Of a DNA stretch of 64,000 bases, positions 9,499-19,600 are shown in pieces. The stretch lies in NCBI GenBank assembly GCA_964431735.1, contig CAYSLJ010000005.1, positions 1 through 64,000 on the forward strand, in the 5' to 3' direction. The position numbers and the translations under genes were made by a program. The notes under the pieces are model-generated. The model had not been told where the DNA came from. It made no database searches and worked only from the letters and a program-made list of their open reading frames with translations. Position 1 is the stretch's first letter. Each line of letters opens with the position of its first letter. The DNA comes from CALARM01 sp964431735 (GTDB lineage: Bacteria; Vulcanimicrobiota; SpSt-956; JAKJGF01).

Positions 9499-11092
9499 TA
9501 AATTTCCCCTCTTTCGGCAAGTAAAAAATAAATCTGCTACCTTTATCAAGTTCGCTTTCCACTGTAATACTTCCTCCATGAACTTCAAGAATATATTTCA
9601 CATTTGCAAGCCCCAGCCCCGTTCCTTTTATCTTTGTCGAAATGGCACTGGCACCACGATAAAATCTTTCAAATAAACGGGGAATAACCTCTCTTGATAT
9701 ACCTATACCATTATCTGCAACACTTATTTCCCACATATCTTTTTTATCTGTTAAGGTAACTGATATATCTCCTCCGTCAGGTGAGTATTTAATAGCATTG
9801 CTTAAAAGATTAATCATAACCCTGTAAAGCATATCCTCATCACCTATAAAAATACAGGAACTGACTGTTGAATTAAATATAATTTTATGAACAGACTGCG
9901 GAGAAATTACCACTATTGATTTATTTATAATATCAACAAGATTTATCCTTTCCTTTTTAAATTCGTATCGTCCTGCTTCGAGTCTGGATAAATCAAGTAA
10001 ATTATTTATAAGTTCCAGTAATCGAGAAGATTCTTCCTGTATAATAGAAAGGTATTTTTTTCTCCTGTTTTTATCAAGCTCTTTATTAATAAGTATATCT
10101 ACAAAACCCATAATAGAAGTAAGAGGAGTACGTAACTCATGAGAAACCATAGAAACAAAGTCGGATTTCATCTGTTGTATCTTTTTCATATGAGTTATAT
10201 CATGAAAAACTATAACCTTACCCAGAATCTCTCCTGAACTATCCCTTATAAAAGCACAGTGAACATCAAATATTCTTCCGTCTTTTCCGACAGATAATTC
10301 TATGAAAGTGATTGCGTCCGGTTTCTCAGACATTCCTTCTACAAGGGAAACAAATTCAGGCGCTCTTATTAATTCTCTATAATTCTTACTCTCCAGAGAA
10401 GAGCTGTTTACACTGAATAGTTTTTCCATCGCTGAATTAATCAATACAATTTCATTGATATCGTTTAAGACGATAACTCCATCTGACAGGCTTTTAAGCA
10501 CTGCTTCTGTCTTTATTTTTTCAAACGTTATCTTTCTATTAAGTTGTTCCAGTTCTTCCGATCTTTTCTTTTCCAGATCATAGAGGCGGGCATTTTCTAT
10601 GGCAATAGCTGCCTGATCGCCTATCATAGAAAGGAACTTGAGCTGTTCTTCCGTGAAATCATGGGCTTGAGAAGCTTTTCTCAGATTCAAAACCCCTCTT
10701 AATTGCTCTTTAACTTTAAGAGGTACACAGAGGCTTGACTTAATATCTTCGTGCCTGACAACAATGTTGTTAAATTCACTGTTATCAACCTTCCCAACAA
10801 GAAGTAACGGTTCTCCAGTGAGAGCAACTTTGCCTGATATACTATCACCGATTTTCACTGAAACATCTTTAAGCTTATCCATATCAAGGCCTATAGCAAC
10901 GGTAACAACAAGTTCTTTCTGCTCATTAAGCAGCATAATAGAACCTGCTTCCGCTCCAAGATATTTCATAGTCATTTTCATAATAAGGTCCAGTAATTCC
11001 GAAAGGTTCAGAGTGGAATTTATCGCTTTGGCTATTTCATATAAAGCCAATAATTCTTCTGATGTCTTATAAGATGATAGAATACCCGGCAT
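9488..11092 (-). CDS. Soluble GAF-PAS sensor histidine kinase
   Basis: The 534-residue protein has no membrane span. A GAF domain covers about residues 20-170, followed by a short coiled coil and a PAS domain at about 195-310. The HisKA segment has the H-box SHELRTPLTSIMGF, and the ATPase domain has N-box NLLSNAIKYSPDGG, G1 DNGIGI and G2 GTGLGLANVKYIL. All catalytic motifs are intact. Its 3' end overlaps the start of the TPR-Roadblock gene by about 11 bases, indicating translational coupling. The phosphoryl acceptor is unknown; the nearest stand-alone receiver protein is at 62.1 kb. The input signal is cytoplasmic and cannot be read from the sequence. Confidence 0.94.
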   Translation of the reverse strand: MPGILSSYKTSEELLALYEIAKAINSTLNLSELLDLIMKMTMKYLGAEAGSIMLLNEQKELVVTVAIGLDMDKLKDVSVKIGDSISGKVALTGEPLLLVGKVDNSEFNNIVVRHEDIKSSLCVPLKVKEQLRGVLNLRKASQAHDFTEEQLKFLSMIGDQAAIAIENARLYDLEKKRSEELEQLNRKITFEKIKTEAVLKSLSDGVIVLNDINEIVLINSAMEKLFSVNSSSLESKNYRELIRAPEFVSLVEGMSEKPDAITFIELSVGKDGRIFDVHCAFIRDSSGEILGKVIVFHDITHMKKIQQMKSDFVSMVSHELRTPLTSIMGFVDILINKELDKNRRKKYLSIIQEESSRLLELINNLLDLSRLEAGRYEFKKERINLVDIINKSIVVISPQSVHKIIFNSTVSSCIFIGDEDMLYRVMINLLSNAIKYSPDGGDISVTLTDKKDMWEISVADNGIGISREVIPRLFERFYRGASAISTKIKGTGLGLANVKYILEVHGGSITVESELDKGSRFIFYLPKEGKFNEN

Positions 11093-11138
11093 AAATTAAC
11101 TTTCTATATATTAATTATAATTTATTTCATTCTTCATA

Positions 11139-11203
11139 ATGGCTAATGCGTAACGGGTAATACATAACGGTTATGTTCACACATCACGCATCACGCATAG
11201 TTA
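11139..11203. repeat. Degenerate heptad tract
   Basis: Weak 7-bp-period sequence (AATGCGTAACGGGTAAT and, inverted, ATCACGCATCACGCAT) fills part of the spacer between the kinase and the Roadblock gene. Confidence 0.6.
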
Positions 11204-11204
11204 C

Positions 11205-11561
11205 CTAAATAGCTGCTCCCAGGGCTTTTTTTTGTTTTCTGACTTCAAATCTTATTCTGCCAAGGTTAGCTCCCTTGGCAGCAATAATAACAAGAATTTT
11301 ATCTTCCGATACAGGTTCCATAGCAATAACATTATCAACATATTCAATAACAGAATGTGTAACTGCACCTTTGGATAACTGCTGTCCCATAATCTCTGCC
11401 GATTTTAAACCTTTAGAGGCCAGAAGGCCAATATCATTTAAATCTGAAGAGGGAAAATTCTCTACTACACTGTTCAAAATCTCACCCTGTGCATTAACTA
11501 TTAAACCTGCCACTACACCGCCTAATTTTATAAATTCATTTAAAATATCTTCTGCAGACAA
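11205..11561 (-). CDS. Stand-alone Roadblock/LC7 domain protein
   Basis: This 118-residue protein is one Roadblock/LC7 domain, the length expected of MglB-type proteins: VVAGLIVNAQGEILNS, then IEYVDNVIAMEPV and KILVIIAAKGANLGRIR. The start is TTG at 11561, supported by GGAGG six bases upstream. Family members dimerise and act as scaffolds or GAP partners of small Ras-like GTPases that set cell polarity. It sits between a membrane-anchored protein and the histidine kinase in an apparent operon with a second Roadblock protein at 8.2-9.5 kb. Partner and target are inferred. Confidence 0.9.
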   Translation of the reverse strand: MSAEDILNEFIKLGGVVAGLIVNAQGEILNSVVENFPSSDLNDIGLLASKGLKSAEIMGQQLSKGAVTHSVIEYVDNVIAMEPVSEDKILVIIAAKGANLGRIRFEVRKQKKALGAAI

Positions 11562-11579
11562 AGGACACCTCCATATAAA

Positions 11580-12413
11580 TTAATTGGACATTTTTCTCGG
11601 TAAATCAATACGTCCGCCTTTAGGGCCTGAAGGCGATATATCATGTTCAGAACTTTTCCCCTTTTGAGGCAATTCAATTCTCATAGCTTTCATAGGCCCG
11701 GCCCTGTCAGCGGAAAGATCCTGAAAAGAAGAAGCTTCGATTTTCTTATTCAATGGCATATCTTTCCTGGGAAGTTCTATTTTCAGTCCATTTTCACTTT
11801 TTTTGGAAGAACTTACTGGAGAAAGAGGAGTAATCTTTTCAGGAATAGGTAAATCTAATTTATTCTTTTTTCCCCCTTGAAGAGGAGAAACCACGGGACT
11901 TCTTTCCTCAAAATCCATATGGCGTGAAGAAGAATAATCTATTACATCCAGCTCTGAAGGCTCACCATACATATTATCCGACATATCTTCTGACATAAAA
12001 TCCTTCTGTAGATTAAAATCTTTTTCCTGAAGAAGCGAATCTTCATATAATTTAATTTCAGATTGAAGTAAATCTAATTCATCTTCTCCGGGGGATGAAC
12101 TTATCAGATAATTAGGTCTCGAAGCATTCAATTCATCCTGAGAGACTAATTTATAATCGGATGTGAATGGAGAAGCATCGGATTTAACGAAAGGATCGTT
12201 TGGTAACACTTTAACCATGGAAACTTCAGAAGATATTACTGTTTCATGCTGTTGTTTTCTTACAACACAGGATATAATAAGCCATACAATAAGAGCAATA
12301 AAAATAAAAGAAGTTATTGCAAAAATAAACCATAACGTATCAAGATTATTATGAGCGAATCTCTCAATATTATTTAGCACCATGTTTATAGAAGACAAAG
12401 CAATTACTGACAT
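11580..12413 (-). CDS. Single-span membrane protein with four KIELPRK-like motifs
   Basis: I do not recognise a family. From the ATG at 12413 (AAGGGTG upstream; an in-frame TTG exists at 12449) the protein has about 277 residues. One strong transmembrane helix (LWFIFAITSFIFIALIVWLI) lies near residues 27-48, and the rest is charged and probably disordered. The tail holds four spaced copies of a short motif: KLDLPIPEK, KIELPRKDM, RIELPQKGK and RIDLPRKMS. Their spacing suggests docking sites for a partner. The gene lies between a giant TPR protein and a Roadblock protein, so it may anchor that complex to the membrane; this is inference. Confidence 0.75.
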   Translation of the reverse strand: MSVIALSSINMVLNNIERFAHNNLDTLWFIFAITSFIFIALIVWLIISCVVRKQQHETVISSEVSMVKVLPNDPFVKSDASPFTSDYKLVSQDELNASRPNYLISSSPGEDELDLLQSEIKLYEDSLLQEKDFNLQKDFMSEDMSDNMYGEPSELDVIDYSSSRHMDFEERSPVVSPLQGGKKNKLDLPIPEKITPLSPVSSSKKSENGLKIELPRKDMPLNKKIEASSFQDLSADRAGPMKAMRIELPQKGKSSEHDISPSGPKGGRIDLPRKMSN

Positions 12414-12435
12414 ATTAATCACCCTTAACAGGAGG

Positions 12436-15400
12436 TTACTCTGTTTCAATAGTAAATTCTATAAGTTTCGGGTCCGTATCTTCAGGCTCTTTAACAGTTT
12501 CTATTTTCCTGGTCATTTCCATAATCTTTTCCATAGTATCTTTGAATTTTATATTTATTTCACATATACCTTCATAGGCTTTCTTGGCATCCTTATATTT
12601 ACCTATTTCTTCAAAGGTTCTTCCAAGATCATACCTGAGTTCAAGATACTCATCATCAGGCATACCTGTTGAATCCAATCCGATTTCCAGAATTTTACGG
12701 AACTGACGGGATGCCAGTTCTTTAAAACCTTCCTCATAAAAACAGTCACCTATCATTTTTAAAGAAGAAAGTCTTCTGGAACTATCCCTGGATGCAGCAT
12801 TGAAAGCTCTCACAGAATCCTCAATAAAACCTATCTTTTTATATATAATACCCCAGTTATAATAAGCTTCTGCAAGCTGCGAGTCAACAATTTCATTAAT
12901 CTTAACATTATCTACCAGTTCATAAACATTACCGCTGGCAATAAGCTTTTTAGACCATTCTACGGCACTATCAAGGTCACCCTTACGGGCACAGGTAAGT
13001 GTTAACTTAGAATATATACCGGGGTAACCGGCCGAACTATCCAGAACCTTTAAGTAAGTAGTTATTGCTTCATCCCACATCTGGTTATCAAAATAAACAT
13101 TTCCCATACAGACATGAAGTTCAGGACTGTCCTGATTTTCTTTTAAAGCCTGATGAAATGTCAGGGCAGCTTTTTCTAAATTACCGAGCTTTGCCTGAGA
13201 ATTAATAAGAGAACAATATTCTTCAACTACCTTATCTTTAAAACCTGATTTATCATAGAGCTCTATAAGTCTCTGCCTGTAATCAAGATTTTCCGGAGTT
13301 AAATGAGTAATCTTCGTATAAATCTCTATACTTTCTTCTTCTCTCTTCTCCTTTATCAAAAATTGAGCTGCCAGTTCATAACTTTCTATAGCTGAAGGAA
13401 TATTGTTTTGAGATAAGTATACCTCTCCTATTGCTTTTTGTATTTCTATAGCATCAGATGCTCTGTCTACTTTCAAATATATATCAACAAGGACTTTATA
13501 TATTTCTATAATCTGCCCGGTCATGGAATTTTCTCTGTAAAGAGAAACTATATCAAGACATTCCTTTATGGCATCATCAAAACGATTTAAATTAAGATAT
13601 TCATCCAGTAAAATACGATAAATACCTGTAGTATCAGCCAGTTTATTCATTTTAATATAGGTCTGAACCACATCTTTACATTCTTTAATAGCAGTATCAA
13701 AATCACCTGCACTGGAAAGAACAGAAACAAAATCCTTCTGGAATGATAAGGCTTTCTCTATATTTTCTTCCCGGGAAAGAACTTCTATTATCTTCTTATA
13801 ATAAGGAATCTGTTCTCTGTGTTTATGTTGTTCCGAATAAAGCCTCAAAATTTCCTCATAAATTCCGAGTCCTTCATTGAACATTTTTTGAGAAAAATAC
13901 ATATCTCCTATTCTGGAATTAACCTCTATAGATGAGTCAATCTCTCCTTTATTCTTATAAACATTTGCCAGATCCTGTAATATAGCTACTGATTTATCTA
14001 TTTCATTAAAATTAAGATACATATCACTTAATTTCTTATATGAGTCAATATTGCCCGGATCCATATCTATTATCTTTTGATAAAGCTCTTTTGCTTCATT
14101 CTGCATATCCGATTTTACATAAATATCTATAAGAGAGAAATAATGGTCTACCGCTTCCTTCGTTCTACCTTCATGAGATAAAAGTTCACTTAATTTTACA
14201 ATTGTTTCAATACTGTCAGGCTGTATCTCAAGGAGTTTATTAAATATTTCTATTGCATAACTGATAAGTTTATGGTCAAGATAAATATCTGCAAGGGACA
14301 TATACTCCTTAACCGCTATATCGGGAATACCCTGTTTGATATAATAATTACAGAGTTTCTTTCTTACATTGATATCATTCGGTTCCATATCCAGAACCTT
14401 TTTGCACATTTCAATAGACTTCATATAATTGCCTCTTCTGTCATAGGCATTTGCAAGGAAAATATATTCAGGTTTTACCTTTTCTGTCTTACCCTGTAAA
14501 GAATAAACTTCTACTATCTTCTCTCTTACATCCAGATTAACAGGCATATAACAGAGAACACGTCTGTAGACTCCGATTGAAGGTTCATACTGTTCTTTTT
14601 CCACATAAACATCACCCAGTGTCAATAGTTGTTCCAGAGCTTCGTCAATCTGACCTATAGATAAATAAACATCAACAAGTGTTTCTCTTATAGCACTGTT
14701 TCTTGGATCTAAATCCAGAACCTTCTTGAAATTATCTATCCCTTCTTCCAGCATATCTTTCTCTATATAAATTTCACCTATTTTGGAAAGAGTAGGTATA
14801 TGATTCGGATCTGATTCAAGTACAAGTTTAAATTCTTTTATACTCTCTTCATATTCACCTTTTTCAAGATGATTAAGAGCAAGCTCATAATGCATGTCAG
14901 CACTGTCAGGAAATAAGGATATCATTCTATGATAAGTTTCATCGGCTTTTGTATGTTCGCCAAGTTCCCTGTACAGATTCATAGTCAGTAAATATTCTTC
15001 TTTTGCTGCATCTGTAAGACCCTGTTTTGTATAAATCTCTGCAAGTAACATATGGGCAGCAACACTTTTGGCATCAAATTCAAAAACCTTTTCACATATA
15101 TTTGTGCCTTCTTCATAGAGATTTTTATCAAGGTACGTTTTACCGAGGGCTATAAATTCCGGTATTGCATTATCTATATCTTCTATAGCAAGCAAATTAT
15201 TAATCAATTTATGTCTTGCCTGAAGGTTGCCCGGATCGAGTGTCAGAATTTTTTGATATATTTCTATTACTTTTTCTCTTACTTCTCTGTTACCGGGTTC
15301 CCAGTCAAGAAGTCTTTCATATAAGAGTATAACCTTATCCAGAAGGCCGTCTTTGGTATATATATCAGCAAGTCTCATACAGGTCTGTATGGCTTTATCC

Positions 15401-16182
15401 AACAGACCTTCATTGGAATAAATATCACCCAGTCTTGTAAGGATATCTATATTTTCAGGCTCAATCTTAAGAATATTCTCATAAACTCTTATAGCTTCCT
15501 GAACTTCATTCTTTTTTAAATAAATGTCGCCTGCCTGAGAAAACCATTGAATGGCATTTGTATCTTTATGCTGTTTATAACATATATCTCCTAACTGTTC
15601 ATAAACACTGGCATCATCAGGTGTAAGCCTGAGAACTTCCTGATATTCACCGATAGCTTCACTATTTTTTTCAAGTTCCGTATATATAAGGCCCAGATGT
15701 TTATGGATCTCAGCAGGATTGGCAGGATTCATTTCTATACTCTTTTTAAATTCAGCCTCTGCATCACTCAGATTACCTTTAGCCAGATATACAAGACCAA
15801 GTTTCCAGTGTATTTCAGCTCCGTATTCTTCCAGAGCGTCTCTTACCTGGCCTAAATCTGCAGTAGGAGTTCTGACAAAAAAAGAGCTCTTTTTCGGTGT
15901 TCCTTCACGTTTTTCCAGATTTAAACATTCCTGAAATATTTCAATGGCTTCATCATAATTACCATCTCTTTTGCATACTTCAGCCCAGTTTATATACTCT
16001 GCAATAGCATCACGATAGGAGCTTTTACTTTTGCACATATCTATCAGTTTTCTGCGGACATCTGAACTGTGGGGATCCATTCTGAGTGCTCTCTGATATT
16101 TAGCAATAGCACTGTCATATTTATTTTGTTTTGCCAAGTCATCCCCCTGACGAACAATCCTCAAGAATTTAGGGTCAGACAT
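12436..16182 (-). CDS. Giant TPR scaffold protein (1248 residues)
   Basis: The whole protein is built from tetratricopeptide repeats with the usual spacing (for example YDSAIAKYQRALRMDP near residue 23 and NPAEIHKHLGLIYTELEK near 154). No enzymatic domain, signal peptide or membrane segment is visible, so it should be a cytoplasmic superhelical scaffold. The ATG at 16182 has GGAGGAGGAC upstream. A near-consensus promoter lies at 16336-16365, giving a leader of about 150 bases. It is the first gene of a run continuing into the KIELPRK protein, Roadblock protein and histidine kinase. The C-terminal 40 residues are charged and non-repetitive. Confidence 0.9.
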   Translation of the reverse strand: MSDPKFLRIVRQGDDLAKQNKYDSAIAKYQRALRMDPHSSDVRRKLIDMCKSKSSYRDAIAEYINWAEVCKRDGNYDEAIEIFQECLNLEKREGTPKKSSFFVRTPTADLGQVRDALEEYGAEIHWKLGLVYLAKGNLSDAEAEFKKSIEMNPANPAEIHKHLGLIYTELEKNSEAIGEYQEVLRLTPDDASVYEQLGDICYKQHKDTNAIQWFSQAGDIYLKKNEVQEAIRVYENILKIEPENIDILTRLGDIYSNEGLLDKAIQTCMRLADIYTKDGLLDKVILLYERLLDWEPGNREVREKVIEIYQKILTLDPGNLQARHKLINNLLAIEDIDNAIPEFIALGKTYLDKNLYEEGTNICEKVFEFDAKSVAAHMLLAEIYTKQGLTDAAKEEYLLTMNLYRELGEHTKADETYHRMISLFPDSADMHYELALNHLEKGEYEESIKEFKLVLESDPNHIPTLSKIGEIYIEKDMLEEGIDNFKKVLDLDPRNSAIRETLVDVYLSIGQIDEALEQLLTLGDVYVEKEQYEPSIGVYRRVLCYMPVNLDVREKIVEVYSLQGKTEKVKPEYIFLANAYDRRGNYMKSIEMCKKVLDMEPNDINVRKKLCNYYIKQGIPDIAVKEYMSLADIYLDHKLISYAIEIFNKLLEIQPDSIETIVKLSELLSHEGRTKEAVDHYFSLIDIYVKSDMQNEAKELYQKIIDMDPGNIDSYKKLSDMYLNFNEIDKSVAILQDLANVYKNKGEIDSSIEVNSRIGDMYFSQKMFNEGLGIYEEILRLYSEQHKHREQIPYYKKIIEVLSREENIEKALSFQKDFVSVLSSAGDFDTAIKECKDVVQTYIKMNKLADTTGIYRILLDEYLNLNRFDDAIKECLDIVSLYRENSMTGQIIEIYKVLVDIYLKVDRASDAIEIQKAIGEVYLSQNNIPSAIESYELAAQFLIKEKREEESIEIYTKITHLTPENLDYRQRLIELYDKSGFKDKVVEEYCSLINSQAKLGNLEKAALTFHQALKENQDSPELHVCMGNVYFDNQMWDEAITTYLKVLDSSAGYPGIYSKLTLTCARKGDLDSAVEWSKKLIASGNVYELVDNVKINEIVDSQLAEAYYNWGIIYKKIGFIEDSVRAFNAASRDSSRRLSSLKMIGDCFYEEGFKELASRQFRKILEIGLDSTGMPDDEYLELRYDLGRTFEEIGKYKDAKKAYEGICEINIKFKDTMEKIMEMTRKIETVKEPEDTDPKLIEFTIETE

Positions 16183-16335
16183 TTATTATAAGTCCTCCTC
16201 CAGTATGATAATCACTAACACATCATTACTTAAGCTGTATATTAAATCAGGGAAACAGACAGGAGGTTACCGGGTGTTACCTCTTTAAAATCTATTTACC
16301 AGAACAATTTCTATTAATAAAAACTTGTCATAATA

Positions 16336-16365
16336 TTATATACAAATACCACATAATGTGTCAAT
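16336..16365 (-). promoter_or_regulatory. Sigma-70-type promoter for the TPR/Roadblock operon
   Basis: On the minus strand the -35 box is a perfect TTGACA (16360-16365) and the -10 box a perfect TATAAT (16336-16341), separated by 18 bases. It points toward the TPR gene starting at 16182. Confidence 0.85.
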
Positions 16366-16445
16366 TCATCTGATAGCGTTTTTTTACGACAGATAAATTT
16401 ATTTTTACTGGAAATCGTATTTAATTTTATAAATTTATTAATCAG

Positions 16446-16505
16446 TGAAAAGTGAATAGTGAAAAGCAAGTAAAATCAATTTTTTTCACTATTCACTTTT
16501 CACTA
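16446..16505. repeat. Convergent GTGAAWA heptads forming a hairpin
   Basis: GTGAAAAGTGAATAGTGAAA and its reverse complement face each other across a short AT-rich loop, giving a stem of about 20 bp. It lies downstream of the 16.6-20.6 kb TPR gene and could end or protect that transcript. Confidence 0.8.
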
Positions 16506-16572
16506 TAAATATTCTGTGACAAATTTCTTTTTCCATTGTATATAAAATCACCTGTCATTTTAAATGCAATCG
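16505..16572. repeat. Arm A of a ~65 bp inverted repeat
   Basis: The segment containing TTCTTTTTCCATTGTATATA and AAATCACCTGTCATTTTAAA recurs, inverted and nearly identical, at 21011-21078. The pair brackets the 16.6-20.6 kb TPR gene. Confidence 0.85.
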
Positions 16573-16651
16573 CAAATTTATTCTTACCCGTTAACAAAAA
16601 CTGTTCTTATGTTAAAAACCATATACCTCTTACCTGTTTCCCCGGGAGTTA

Positions 16652-19600
16652 TTATCCTCCGGTTTTTAACTGTTCCTCCAGATGTTGAATTCTCTGTGTA
16701 ACATCACGATATTTTATGTCTACACCGAATATTTCTTCGTACATTGCCAGTGCTTCTTTGATCATGCCACGTCTTTCGTATAAAAGGCCAAGATTATAGC
16801 GCAGTTCCTTATAATCTATGTCCCTGTAACCTTCTGATGAAAGACCTTTCTTAAATTGATTTATGGCAAGATTTCCCATGCCCATCTGCTCAAAACACAG
16901 ACCAAGCATATTATATGCATCCAGTAGTTTCTCAGGACATTTTACGAGTGATTGAAATTGTTCTATAGCATTCTCTAAATCCCCGAATTCCTTGTAAATT
17001 ATACCAAGGTTATATCTGGCTTCAAAGTCGTCAGGGTTTTTATCTATTGCTACTTTATAACGATCTACAATATCTCCGAGAATTTCCTTATTTTTTAAAT
17101 CTTTACTTACCTGTATGGCCTGCTGCAATTTTCCGAGCTTTATATAGCCTGCAGTCAGTCTCTGCAATGCATCTATATGGGTCGGACTGAGTCTTCTTAT
17201 AAGCTCAAATTCCTGTAAAGCTCCCTCGATATCATTATTCTTATCGGCCAGCAGTACACCGAGCTGATAACGGGCTTCCAGATTATTCTGGTCGAGGGAA
17301 AGAACCTTATGATACGCCTCAATAGCGTTACTGTAATTGCCATCATTACTGTATATTTCAGCCATAGACATATATTCCTGCATGGCTTTACTGCTGAATC
17401 CCTTCTTTTCATATAATTCAGCCACTTTATAATGAACATCATAATTTTTCGGCTCTATCTGTAATATCTTTTCATATAATTCTATAGCTTTATCCAGATC
17501 ATTCTTTTTCAGGAATATTTCAGACAAATTCTGACATTCTGCTATAGCTTTTTCTCCAAGATCTTTTCTTCTGTATACTTCTATAAGTTTTTCTCTTGCC
17601 GTAATATGAGTCGGTTCCGCACCTATGACATTTTGCGCCATTTCCATTGCCTGATCATATTTACCCTGATTGATATAAATATCTGCAATGACAAGATTTT
17701 CTTCTATAGCTTTACTTGACATTCCACTTTTCATATAAAGCTGGCTTAACTTAACATGGGCATCAAGATGTTCGGGAGACAGTCTTGTTATGGCTTCATA
17801 ACTTTCTATTGCATTATTATATAATTTCTTATCAAGATACATTTCGGCAATGAGCAGGTATTCCTCTATGGCTTTATCATTCATGCCGAGCTGTGCATAA
17901 GTATCTGCAAGTTTTGTATGAGTCAATAAACCTTCCGGTTCTATTTTCAACATTTTCTGATATATATCAACTACTTCTTTAATCTGCCCCTTCGAACTGT
18001 ATATATTTGCCACTGCAATATATTGATATATGGATTCTCTCTTTTTATCCTGGGTAAGCAAAATCTCTGCCATATTCTCTCTGGCAATAACATCGTCACA
18101 GTCTAAAGCAATAAGTCTCTGATATATATCAAGCGCACTGTCATAAATATTATTTTCTTTATAAATTTGACCTAATTCCAGGTATTTTCCTCTGAGACCC
18201 TCTTCATTACCTGTTAAATTATACAATTCAATCATCTGATGGTATATATTCATCCTGTCTGTTTCCTGGTTACATATTTCTTCATATTCTTTAATAGCTT
18301 CTTCAAGCAAGCCAAAATCTATCAGCATAGAGATAAGATTATTTCTGGCAATTATATCACCTGCCCTGGCCTCTTCACGCCACTGTTCTATCTGTGCACT
18401 TAACGTACCAGATGCAGATATTTTCTGTAAAGGTTGTACATTTTCTAAAACAGGTTTTTCCTCTGATATTTTTTTCTGTTCTTCGTCGTCAGAAACAGTC
18501 TCTTCAGGTCTGAAATCAACAACCATTGCATCAGACGATTCCTGTAATTCCCCGTGAACTTCCTCTTTCTCTTCTTCATCTTCTACTGGCCTGAAATCAA
18601 CTACAGCTATATCAGAAACAGATGTAACTTCTTCATGTTTGGACATATCTACGACAGGTGGCTCTTCTATAGCAGGAGAAATCTCTACCTTGATTTCCTC
18701 TGTATCTTCCGTAGAAGGTTTCTCTTCATTTTCTTCTTCTTCAAAGGTAAGTGTAATCCCTTCTCCATCAGGGTCAAAAGCAAGTAAAGCTGTCTCTCTG
18801 TCATCTACAATCTCACCTATAGAAATACCTTCAGAAATATTAGAACTCTGTTCAGGTTCTTTTTGTCTGCCAAAACCGCTATCGGGGAATGGCTTCTGTT
18901 CTTCACGATATGCCGGTTTTGCCTGTGCTTCTACAGGTTGCATCCTGACAGGCTCTTCAGAGTCTACAAGTCTTCCGCTTCCTGACTTGGTACTTATTAA
19001 AGATCTGGCAGTAGGAGCACTGTAATCCCCTCTTTTAGGTATAATTCTCGGTTTTAACATCTGGTCAGGTCTGATTTCCTCAAGAGGAGCCATAAGTGAT
19101 GGTTTCTTTACTTCCTCATCACTTTCAGAAAAACTTACGAGAGGAGATTTTCTTTCTTCTTCTTCCACAGAAGGCTGAGTTACTTCCTCATGATGCATAA
19201 CCGGAGTATCAGGGTGGGGGAAACTATTATCAAAAGCAGGTTGTATATCTTCTTTTATATTTGAGCGCATTTTCTGAGCATCTTCTTCATTCAACATCGT
19301 TTTATACGGTGTTAAAGGCTTTGTTGACCTTACAGGGTGCATCCCCGGTCCAGGGAGCATAGTATTACTTAAGCTCAGTCTTGCAGTTCCCTGCTGGGTC
19401 TGCATTTGAGGCATTCTGGCCGGAACAGGGGCAGGGCCACCTCTTTTAGGGCCAAGAGGCTTTGTCATAGGCGAGCCATCTCCGCGCGGTACAGTCATAA
19501 TCCCTGACATTGGTCTTCTGAGACCTCTGGCAGTCGGTAATGCTCCGTCTCTCATACCTGCCATAGGAGGCTGTACAGGAGTTTCTCTTTCTGCAGCAGG

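Larger units (their letters stand above)
16183..16651. other. Intergenic region with promoter, hairpin heptads and inverted-repeat arm
   Basis: This 469-base spacer between the two giant TPR genes holds the promoter at 16336-16365, a convergent GTGAAWA hairpin array at 16446-16505, and one arm (16505-16572) of an inverted repeat whose partner is at 21011-21078. The leader downstream of the promoter contains TGTTTCCCTGATTTAA, a word also found (as TGTTTCCCTGATATAA) in the leader of the MGKIG gene at 40.4 kb. No gene is seen. Confidence 0.75.
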
